Origin: a bacterium | GTDB taxonomy: Bacteria; Oederibacteriota; PGYV01; DSBP01 | Length of the DNA stretch: 10,128 bases | Assembly: GCA_011049465.1 (NCBI GenBank) | Contig: DSBP01000293.1 | Coordinates: 1-10,128 of the forward strand | Direction of reading: 5' to 3' | Part shown: in pieces, positions 1-5,308 of the stretch | How the letters are laid out: each line of letters begins with the position of its first letter | How positions within the stretch are numbered: the stretch's first letter is position 1 | Program-made: the position numbers and the translations under genes | Notes under the pieces: generated by a model | Database searches by the model: none | Seen by the model: the letters and a program-made list of their open reading frames with translations, nothing else | What the model was told of the DNA's origin: nothing

Positions 1-323
1 ATTTACATCGGCGGCGAGACTGTTCATCCGGTGACTCGTGAATATACGCGGTTAGGCTTGCGCGGGTTTTAGGGCGGCAACTCTCATGCAGGGCATGGGT
101 GTTTGGGATGGCGTTGAATAACGAACAACGCAGACGCGCCCTGGGTTCTCGACGAAATTTTCCGCTGCCCGCCCCGTCCTGCGATAGTGTGTGTTAGGGC
201 AATGGTTGTTTAGCAGCCGGCAAAAAAAGGATTAAATATCGTGATGAGCTATTTTTTGTAGGGGCGATTCACGAATCGCCCAAAGCGGTTCGTCCTTCGG
301 GTTGTTTTTGTATTAACCTGAAA
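1..323. repeat. Intergenic composite repeat module, copy A (left-truncated)
   Basis: This fills the gene-free left end of the window. Positions 1-214 align without net gaps to 9915-10128 (copy C) with 27 mismatches by hand count, about 87% identity. The right arm at 155-216 also matches 5071-5133 in copy B. Parts in order: the 3' half of a small hairpin (its 5' half is outside the window), a hairpin with CGCG arms at 47-50 and 61-64 around GTTAGGCTTG, a GGGCGG motif at 72-77, the right arm of a long closing stem from about 152 to 183, an A-rich spacer, a GTAG-type palindrome at 258-281 and a tail at 282-323 shared with copy B. No protein-coding content is convincing here. It could be a MITE-like element or a structured RNA; the repeat itself is certain, its nature is not. 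Confidence 0.85.
258..281 (+). repeat. REP-like palindrome with 5' GTAG, copy 1
   Basis: The tetranucleotide GTAG (258-261) is followed by perfect 9-nt arms GGGCGATTC and GAATCGCCC separated by AC. An identical 24-nt unit lies at 5180-5203. A GTAG or GGAG tetranucleotide directly 5' of a GC-rich palindrome is the known signature of REP sequences moved by REP-associated tyrosine transposases (RAYTs). No RAYT gene is in this window, so a RAYT encoded elsewhere in the genome is an inference. The hairpin is preceded, not followed, by a T-run, so it does not look like an intrinsic terminator on the + strand. Confidence 0.75.
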
Positions 324-353
324 ACTGAAAATCAATGCATACTTTGCGTTCTT

Positions 354-421
354 AATAGGAATATGAATAGGAATCACGAATTGTCTTTATCTTTTTTAAT
401 GGAAATGCAAATGGAAATATT
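354..421. promoter_or_regulatory. Two pairs of 12-nt tandem repeats upstream of the dcd promoter
   Basis: AATAGGAATATG (354-365) is followed directly by AATAGGAATCAC (366-377), and AATGGAAATGCA (398-409) is followed directly by AATGGAAATATT (410-421). All four units begin with the 9-mer AATRGRAAT. Start-to-start distances are 12, 32 and 12 nt. The second pair overlaps the place where a -35 element for the 435-440 -10 box would sit. Such spacing is compatible with cooperative binding of a regulator on one DNA face. Function is inferred from position only; simple-sequence drift in AT-rich DNA is the alternative. Confidence 0.4.
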
Positions 422-431
422 TCTTCGCCTG

Positions 432-440
432 TGTTATAAT
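432..440 (+). promoter_or_regulatory. Extended -10 promoter of the dcd-nfo unit
   Basis: TG at 432-433, one base, then the perfect -10 hexamer TATAAT at 435-440 form an extended -10 box. No good -35 is visible at 16-18 nt spacing (TGGAAA at 412-417 is poor), as expected for extended -10 promoters. Transcription would start near 447, leaving a leader of about 20 nt before the ATG at 468. The promoter of the downstream unit at 5272-5280 has the same TGNTANAAT form. Confidence 0.65.
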
Positions 441-456
441 CCCCCAAATTCAAACC

Positions 457-461
457 GGAGG
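457..461 (+). promoter_or_regulatory. Shine-Dalgarno deciding the dcd start
   Basis: GGAGG lies 6 nt upstream of ATG 468. The reading frame is open back to an ATG at 363, but that start would place the promoter -10 box and the Shine-Dalgarno inside the coding region and add 35 residues unlike any Dcd. This site settles the start at 468. Confidence 0.85.
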
Positions 462-467
462 TTTGTT

Positions 468-1037
468 ATGGGCGTTATGAGCGACAGTTGGATAATAAAG
501 TCGGCAAAAAAAGGGATGATAGAGCCTTTTGAAAGCAGCCAGGTGGGAAAAGGCGTCATATCTTTCGGTGTTTCTTGTTACGGGTATGATATGAGAATAG
601 CCGATGAATTCAGGGTTTTTAACGGGAAAACCGCGAAAAACGCGGATCCAAAAAAGTTCAGCGATGACCATTTCAGGGTATTTAAGGGCAAAACCTGCAT
701 TATTCCGCCAAACTCATATGTACTCGCGCGGAGCGTTGAGTATTTTAAAATACCGCGAGATATTCTGGCCATCACATTCGGCAAATCAACATACGCGAGA
801 AGCGGGGTTCTTGTAAATGTCACTCCTTTTGAGCCTGAATGGGAGGGGTTCGTGACAATCGCGATAAATAACCTTGCTCCTGTTCCGGCCGTGATTTACG
901 CGAATGAGGGGATTGCGCAGGTTATTTTTTTAAAGGCAGAGGAAATATGCAAAACGTCATACGCGGATAAAAAAGGAAAGTACCAGGCACAGAAAAAAAT
1001 TACAATGGCCAGGATAATAAAGAAGGCGGCAAAATAG
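468..1037 (+). CDS. dcd: dCTP deaminase homologue (catalytic Glu replaced by Ala)
   Basis: Dcd converts dCTP to dUTP and ammonia in the cytoplasm, feeding dTMP synthesis; it is a trimer related to dUTPase. The 189 residues match the usual length (about 190). Family blocks seen: GYDMRIADEFRVF (39-51), IIPPNSYVLARSVEYFKIPR (78-97), GKSTYARSGVLVNVTPFEPE (105-124), WEG (125-127), YANEGIAQV (144-152) and KGKYQ (169-173). Ser107 and Arg111 correspond to E. coli Ser111 and Arg115. At the position of the catalytic Glu138 (VLEFYN in E. coli, commonly TLEFSN in other bacteria) this protein reads TIAINN, so the Glu is Ala132 (codon GCG, 861-863). Deaminase activity is therefore doubtful; it could be inactive, altered, or reflect one base error. 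The nfo gene begins after a 1-nt gap, so the two are co-transcribed. Family assignment is secure; activity is not. Confidence 0.93.
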   Translation: MGVMSDSWIIKSAKKGMIEPFESSQVGKGVISFGVSCYGYDMRIADEFRVFNGKTAKNADPKKFSDDHFRVFKGKTCIIPPNSYVLARSVEYFKIPRDILAITFGKSTYARSGVLVNVTPFEPEWEGFVTIAINNLAPVPAVIYANEGIAQVIFLKAEEICKTSYADKKGKYQAQKKITMARIIKKAAK

Positions 1038-1038
1038 C

Positions 1039-1881
1039 ATGGGTTATATAGGTTTTCATGCCTCCATATCAGGGGGGCTGCATAATGCCATAGATGAGGC
1101 CGTGGCAGCAGGAGCCGAGGCTGTCCAGATATTCACAGCGAACCAGCGGATGTGGAAGGTCAAAACACCTGATGCGGGCGACGTGAAGCTTTTTCTTGAA
1201 AAGAGAAGGAAAAGCGGGATTAGATACGCGGTCACGCACGACTCTTATCTTATTAACCTTGCAAGCGTAAACCCTGACATACTCGCCAAATCAAGAATGG
1301 CATTTTCTGATGAGATAAAGCGCTCATCTATGCTCGGAATTGACCATATAATATTCCATCCGGGAAGCCATACCGGCGGAACGCATGAACAGGGCATAAC
1401 CAATATTGTAACCTCGTTAAAGGCGGCGCTGAAAGAACTGCCCAAAGGCGGCCCCATGCTGCTTCTTGAGGCCACGGCCGGCTCAGGAAGCCACATAGGA
1501 GGCAGGTTTGAGGAGTTGGCGGCAATTATCAAAAAACTGAAGAGACACCCTTCGGTGGGGATATGTTTTGACACGGCCCATGTCTTTGAGGCAGGGTATG
1601 ACCTTAAAAATAATTATGATGAAGTTTTTAATGAATTTGATAAAATATGCGGCATGGACAGGATAAAGGTTTTTCATATAAATGACTCAAAGACGGTTTT
1701 TGGCAGCCATGCGGACAGGCACCAGCACATAGGCAGGGGAGAGCTTGGCGAAAAGTTTTTCGCGAAGCTGATGAGAGACAGCCGTTTTAAGGAGCTGCCG
1801 ATGATACTTGAGACGCCGGATGAGGACGGCATGGACGCGGTTAATATAAAATTGCTGAAAAAACTGAGAAGCAGCAGGTAA
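1039..1881 (+). CDS. nfo: Endonuclease IV (AP endonuclease)
   Basis: This cytoplasmic TIM-barrel enzyme cleaves DNA 5' of abasic sites in base excision repair, using three metal ions. The protein has 280 residues (E. coli Nfo has 285). All nine family metal ligands are present: His67 (THDSY), His107 (FHPGSH), Glu144 (LLLEATAG), Asp178 and His181 (CFDTAHVFEAGYD), His213 (VFHINDSK), Asp226 and His228 (ADRHQHIGRG) and Glu258 (LETP). The N-terminal GFHASISGG corresponds to the family's G-H-S-GG opening. The TAG stop of dcd is separated from this ATG by one base; AAGGCGG at 1023-1029 is the likely ribosome site, inside the end of dcd. Pairing with dcd makes sense, as dUTP incorporation followed by uracil removal creates abasic sites, but the functional link is inferred. 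Confidence 0.96.
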   Translation: MGYIGFHASISGGLHNAIDEAVAAGAEAVQIFTANQRMWKVKTPDAGDVKLFLEKRRKSGIRYAVTHDSYLINLASVNPDILAKSRMAFSDEIKRSSMLGIDHIIFHPGSHTGGTHEQGITNIVTSLKAALKELPKGGPMLLLEATAGSGSHIGGRFEELAAIIKKLKRHPSVGICFDTAHVFEAGYDLKNNYDEVFNEFDKICGMDRIKVFHINDSKTVFGSHADRHQHIGRGELGEKFFAKLMRDSRFKELPMILETPDEDGMDAVNIKLLKKLRSSR

Positions 1882-1930
1882 ATGTTTTCTATATAATCAT
1901 AGGCGCATAAGAAAAAAATTTAAAAACAGA

Positions 1931-1944
1931 TTTCAACGTTGAAA
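1931..1944. promoter_or_regulatory. Perfect 14-nt palindrome before the DUF6485 gene
   Basis: TTTCAACGTTGAAA is a perfect palindrome ending one base before the AGGAGGG ribosome site of the next gene, in the 75-nt gap after nfo. It could be an operator or an mRNA hairpin next to the ribosome site. A lone TATAAT at 1892-1897 might mark an internal promoter, but it has no credible -35 or TG extension. The role is inferred from position alone. Confidence 0.35.
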
Positions 1945-1956
1945 CAGGAGGGTGTT

Positions 1957-2151
1957 ATGGCATGTGAAAGTTTAAAAAGCAATATGCAGAAATGCAACTG
2001 CACTTACGAGCCCTGTTCTAGAAAAGGAAAGTGCTGCGAGTGCCTTCATTATCACCGCCGCGCCGGCGAACTGCCTGCCTGTTACTTTTCGAAAGAGGCG
2101 GAGAAGAGTTACGACAGGAGCATAGCGAGGTTTATCAGGGAAAACGGATAA
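1957..2151 (+). CDS. Small cysteine-rich protein, DUF6485 type
   Basis: This is a 64-residue protein of unknown function that I recognise as DUF6485-like from its core CNCTYEPCSRKGKCCECLHY (13-32) followed by ELPACYF and a YDRSIARFI tail. It has eight cysteines (3, 13, 15, 20, 26, 27, 29, 42) and two nearby histidines (31, 33), a pattern suggesting zinc or another metal; this is inference. It has no signal peptide or membrane segment, so it is probably cytosolic. The start is the ATG at 1957, with AGGAGGG at 1946-1952 and 4 nt spacing; an in-frame TTG at 1939 lies inside the palindrome and lacks a ribosome site. It ends 11 nt before the first MATE gene, whose own ribosome site is weak, so translational coupling is likely. 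Confidence 0.85.
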   Translation: MACESLKSNMQKCNCTYEPCSRKGKCCECLHYHRRAGELPACYFSKEAEKSYDRSIARFIRENG

Positions 2152-2162
2152 TCCCGAAAAAA

Positions 2163-3497
2163 ATGATGAGAGAACTTGATAAGGGCGATATAAAATCACA
2201 TATAATACACCTGTCATGGCCGATGGTCCTGGTAAATGTAATGCAGAACGCGGTCTCTGTCTATGAGATGTACCTCGTGGGCAGGCTGGGGCTTGACTCG
2301 CTGGCAGCGCTTGCCATTATAATGATAAGCGTTTATATGCTCTTTTTTTCTGTTCATGGCGGGCTCATAAACGGAGCCATTGCGGTAACCTCAAGGCTGG
2401 CCGGACAAAAGCGGTACAGCGAGATAAATGACGCTGTGGTGCAGATGGGTATTTTTGCCGTATTTGCGCTGGGAACCTTCTGCGCCGCCTTTTATATCGC
2501 TATTGACCCTATACTTGTCTTTTTCGGCGCTGAGGGAGCGGTCTTCGATGAGGCAAAAGCTTTTCTCCGGATTCTTGCCTTTTCGTTTTTTCCGACGGCT
2601 GTGTTTACCGTCATGATAGGCGTGTTTCGGGGAGCGGGCGATTCCATAACGCCGCTTAAATTGGTCATACTTCTGGCAGTGACAAACGCTGTCATGAATA
2701 CCGTGTTTGTCGGATTCCTCGGTTTCGGGCTCAAAGGCGTTGCCGTGGCAAACCTGACAGGCTGGTCAGTTGTGGCGGTCTTTACAATCATAATGTTCGC
2801 GAGGGGAAAACACTACTTCAGGATAACCGCGGAAAACCTGCGGTTTAAGCCGGCCATAATGAAATCCTACGCTGAGATTTCGGGAAAAGCAATCGCCCAG
2901 AATTTTGTGGGTGACGCGGGAAACATAATAATGCTGAAGCTGATAGCCGGATACGGCATTGCCTTTATCGCGGCTTTTGGAGTGGTGTTCAGGCTGATTT
3001 TTTTCCTCAATATGTTCGGATGGCCGATTGGTAATTCGGGCGGTGTGGTTGTGGGGCAGAACCTGGGCAGCGGAAACAGGGAAAGGGCGAAACAGGCGGT
3101 AAAAGAGGGAATAAAGGTGTATACCCGGATAACAGCGGCCGCGCTGCTGGTTTTCCTGTTTTTCGGCAGGCAGATAATGGGGCTCTTCAGCGTTGACGCT
3201 GAGGTTATAAAATACGGAACCGATTACCTTATGATTCTTGCGCCGTTTATGCCGGTTTTGGGAGCCGGCATTATAATTCAGGCGGCCTTTAACGGCGCGG
3301 GCTCAACGGGCAGGCCGACGCTGATAAATCTCGCCGCTTTTATTGTAATAAGGTTTGCGGCCGCGCTTTTTCTTGTCAGCCTGCCGTTCTTGAATGAATA
3401 CGGTATTTTCTGGGCCATGGCTGTCTCAATCGCGGCCTATTCTCTTATCGGATGGATAGTTTATAAGAGGGGTGGCTGGCTTGATAAGAAAATCTGA
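2163..3497 (+). CDS. MATE-family efflux transporter (first of tandem pair)
   Basis: MATE transporters are inner-membrane antiporters that export cationic drugs or metabolites using a Na+ or H+ gradient. The protein has 444 residues, typical for the family, and is hydrophobic throughout with about twelve membrane segments. Family marks: HLSWP (16-20) at the start of TM1, FRGAGDSITP (155-164) and GQNLGSGNRERAKQA (298-312), repeated at the equivalent place in each half-family alignment. The start is ATG 2163 or the adjacent ATG 2166; the frame stays open upstream to 2031 but only through the DUF6485 gene in another frame. No strong Shine-Dalgarno is visible, so initiation probably depends on ribosomes finishing at 2151. 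The substrate cannot be told from sequence. It overlaps the next MATE gene by 17 nt and is clearly its paralogue. Confidence 0.93.
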   Translation: MMRELDKGDIKSHIIHLSWPMVLVNVMQNAVSVYEMYLVGRLGLDSLAALAIIMISVYMLFFSVHGGLINGAIAVTSRLAGQKRYSEINDAVVQMGIFAVFALGTFCAAFYIAIDPILVFFGAEGAVFDEAKAFLRILAFSFFPTAVFTVMIGVFRGAGDSITPLKLVILLAVTNAVMNTVFVGFLGFGLKGVAVANLTGWSVVAVFTIIMFARGKHYFRITAENLRFKPAIMKSYAEISGKAIAQNFVGDAGNIIMLKLIAGYGIAFIAAFGVVFRLIFFLNMFGWPIGNSGGVVVGQNLGSGNRERAKQAVKEGIKVYTRITAAALLVFLFFGRQIMGLFSVDAEVIKYGTDYLMILAPFMPVLGAGIIIQAAFNGAGSTGRPTLINLAAFIVIRFAAALFLVSLPFLNEYGIFWAMAVSIAAYSLIGWIVYKRGGWLDKKI

Positions 3498-4842
3498 GCG
3501 GATACCGGAGCTTGAAAAGGGAAGCCTGATAACAAATATCATTCACCTGTCATGGCCTGTTTTGTTATTGAATGTGATGCAGAACGTGTCATCGGTTTTC
3601 GAGATGTTTCTGATAGGAAAGATAGGGGTGGAGGCAATATCAGCCATAGCTGTTACCGGAATGCTTCTCGCTGTTTTCTGGTCAGCCAACGGCGGGCTTA
3701 TGGCGGGCTGCGTGGCTGTTGTATCCAGGCTCTCCGGTGAAAAAAAATACAGCGAGCTCAACAGTTTCCTGCCGACCATTCTGATTACATCCTTTTGTAA
3801 CTGGGCGCTTTACGCGGCAGTGATGTTTGTTTTTATGGGGCCGCTGCTTGATTTTTTCGGCGCGAGGGGAATGGCACTTGAGATGGCAAAACCCTATTTA
3901 GGAGTCATACTTCTGGCGCTTGCGCCCGTAAGCATCCTGTTTATGGCCTTCTCAATATTCAGGGGCATAGGCATGGCGCTCATGCCTCTTTATCTTCTGG
4001 GTACCGCGGTAATCCTCAATATCATATTTCTTCCGTTCTTAATTTTCGGACACGGTTTTTTCCCTGAGTTGGGTGTTACCGGAAGCGCGCTGGCTTATTT
4101 GATAGGGATTACGGGCCCTGCGGTTGCCGCCGTGTTCCTGCTGTTCAACGGGGTAAAACATGTAAAAATTGAGCCTAAAAATTTCAGGTTTGACAGGGCG
4201 TTGTTCGCAAGGTTTATAAGGATATCGTTCCCCGCGATAATGCAGGGGTGGCTTTCAAACGCGGCAATGCTGATTTTGATGCGCATAGCCTCGGCATACG
4301 GCCCTGCGATGACCGCTGTTGTCGGCATAGGAGCGAGGCTTGACGTGCTTCTTATGATGATGGCGTGGGCAACGGGTTCCTCTGTATCCATAATGGTGGG
4401 ACATAACCTCGGCGCGGGAGAGGTCAAAAGGGCGGAGGCAAGCGTCATAACGGGCATAAAGGTTATGAGCTTTTTTTCCCTGGCCGCGTTTATCTGTTAT
4501 TACAGTTTTGCGCCCGCGTTAATCGCGGTTTTTAACTCTGACCCGTCGGTTATCAGGTTTGGCACCGAATACCTGAGAATCGTGCCCGTTATGTATCTTC
4601 TTCTGGGCGTTGGTATAATAACGGCAATGGCATTAAACGGCGCGGGCGCGACAAGGACCGCGATGGTTATTAATATGATAGCGTTTTTTGCCATACAGAC
4701 CCCGCTGGCGGTTTTTCTGCCGAAAATAGGCGCGATAGGCGAAAAGGGCGTGTTTATGGCGATAGCCGCCGCCTTCGCGTTCCAGGGCATAGCCGGATGG
4801 GTGATGTACAAGGCAGGGTGGTGGAAGCATAAGAAAATATGA
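3481..4842 (+). CDS. MATE-family efflux transporter (second of tandem pair)
   Basis: This is a second multi-segment inner-membrane MATE antiporter, 453 residues from the chosen start. It shares with its neighbour the opening IIHLSWP then NVMQN and EM, the segment SRLSGEKKYSELN (82-94, against SRLAGQKRYSEIN) and the loop motif GHNLGAGEVKRAEA (307-320). The FRG motif is present (160-162), but it continues IGMALMP instead of the usual GD, unlike the first copy. The start is uncertain: TTG 3481 has GAGGGG at 3467-3472 with an 8-nt spacer, whereas GTG 3472 overlaps that site, so TTG is preferred. The overlap with the preceding stop (3495-3497) suggests coupled, near-equal expression. Substrate is unknown. 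The transcript may end within or before the repeat module that begins 25 nt downstream; no classical hairpin-plus-T-run terminator is visible. Confidence 0.93.
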   Translation: MIRKSERIPELEKGSLITNIIHLSWPVLLLNVMQNVSSVFEMFLIGKIGVEAISAIAVTGMLLAVFWSANGGLMAGCVAVVSRLSGEKKYSELNSFLPTILITSFCNWALYAAVMFVFMGPLLDFFGARGMALEMAKPYLGVILLALAPVSILFMAFSIFRGIGMALMPLYLLGTAVILNIIFLPFLIFGHGFFPELGVTGSALAYLIGITGPAVAAVFLLFNGVKHVKIEPKNFRFDRALFARFIRISFPAIMQGWLSNAAMLILMRIASAYGPAMTAVVGIGARLDVLLMMMAWATGSSVSIMVGHNLGAGEVKRAEASVITGIKVMSFFSLAAFICYYSFAPALIAVFNSDPSVIRFGTEYLRIVPVMYLLLGVGIITAMALNGAGATRTAMVINMIAFFAIQTPLAVFLPKIGAIGEKGVFMAIAAAFAFQGIAGWVMYKAGWWKHKKI

Positions 4843-4867
4843 GAAGGGCAGTTTAAAACTAAAATTG

Positions 4868-5244
4868 TAAATTGTCTTTACTTGAGGTGGGCCAGGGCAG
4901 GCAGCGGAGAAATTTCCCTGATTGCCATGGGCCTGATTTTATTGATTTCACGATAGACTGCTGTGCGCGACCCGGCTTACGCACTATTATGGGCGGGTGT
5001 GTTCTGCAGGCTTGTAGATTGGAGCAGGGGCGAGGAGTTTCTTATGCCTGGAATAGGCATTAAATCAGGAAAATTTTCCGCTACCCGCCCCGTCCTGCGG
5101 TAGTGTGTGTTGGGGCAAGAGGTTGTTTAGCAGTCTGAAAAAAATGAATTGAATACTGTTATGCTTGATGCGTGTTTTTGTAGGGGCGATTCACGAATCG
5201 CCCAAAGCGGTTTGTACTTCGGGTTGTTTTGTATTAACCTGAAA
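4868..5244. repeat. Intergenic composite repeat module, copy B (complete)
   Basis: This fills the gap between the two transcription units. The left arm 4868-4916 matches 9862-9910 at 45 of 49 positions; the right arm and beyond (5071-5133) match copy A 155-216. The arms are inverted and pair: CCTGATT (4917-4923) with AATCAGG (5063-5069), continuing outward through about 20 further pairs between roughly 4889-4916 and 5070-5095. The enclosed core (4924-5062) is largely unlike copies A and C, but keeps a hairpin with GTGCG (4963-4967) and CGCAC (4980-4984), GGCTTACGC at 4974-4982 and GGGCGG at 4991-4996, the same 17-nt offset as in copy A. It also has a hairpin ATGCCT/AGGCAT at 5044-5060. An A-rich spacer, the GTAG palindrome and a tail (5204-5244) follow. 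A 63-codon open frame inside it looks fortuitous. Confidence 0.88.
5180..5203 (+). repeat. REP-like palindrome with 5' GTAG, copy 2
   Basis: This unit is identical over all 24 nt to the one at 258-281: GTAG then 9-nt arms GGGCGATTC and GAATCGCCC around AC. The tails of the two copies (282-323 and 5204-5244) also match with two substitutions and one indel, so the palindrome is part of a longer repeated module rather than an independent insertion at each site. Confidence 0.75.
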
Positions 5245-5280
5245 CTTGAAACTTGAAACCACCCCTTTTTATGCTACAAT
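5238..5280 (+). promoter_or_regulatory. Promoter of the 5309 unit with heptad repeats at the -35
   Basis: The -35 TTGAAA (5253-5258) and -10 TACAAT (5275-5280) are separated by 16 nt, with TG at 5272-5273 giving an extended -10. Three tandem heptads, CYTGAAA at 5238-5244, 5245-5251 and 5252-5258, run into the -35, so the last heptad supplies it. The first heptad is the end of the repeat-module tail, so the module directly abuts the promoter. Transcription would start near 5287, with a leader of about 20 nt. Confidence 0.7.
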
Positions 5281-5308
5281 ACTCTTATATATTGAAGGCA
5301 GGTGAAGA

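Noticed and set aside
51..57. GTTAGGC resembling an integron attC core site
   Set aside because: Copy C has ATTAGGC and copy B CCCGGCT at this place, no matching complementary core is placed at the other end, and genes here have normal operon structure rather than cassettes.
258..310. REP palindrome plus downstream T-rich stretch as an intrinsic terminator
   Set aside because: The T-rich stretch begins more than 20 nt after the hairpin, and on the minus strand the hairpin is followed by A-rich sequence.
363..467. Upstream extension of dcd to the ATG at 363
   Set aside because: The extension contains the promoter -10 box and the Shine-Dalgarno, has no family similarity, and the family N-terminus (SDSWI) begins just after ATG 468.
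1245..1677. Minus-strand open frames opposite nfo, and similar ones opposite the MATE, fusion, uppP and hydrolase genes
   Set aside because: They are mirror frames of confidently identified genes, without recognisable domains or ribosome sites.
3472..3480. GTG at 3472 as start of the second MATE gene
   Set aside because: The only ribosome site, GAGGGG at 3467-3472, overlaps this codon; TTG 3481 has an 8-nt spacer. Not fully excluded.
4872..5063. A 63-codon open frame inside repeat copy B
   Set aside because: It lies wholly in the repeat, crosses the arm and core, has no credible ribosome site and is not preserved in copies A or C.
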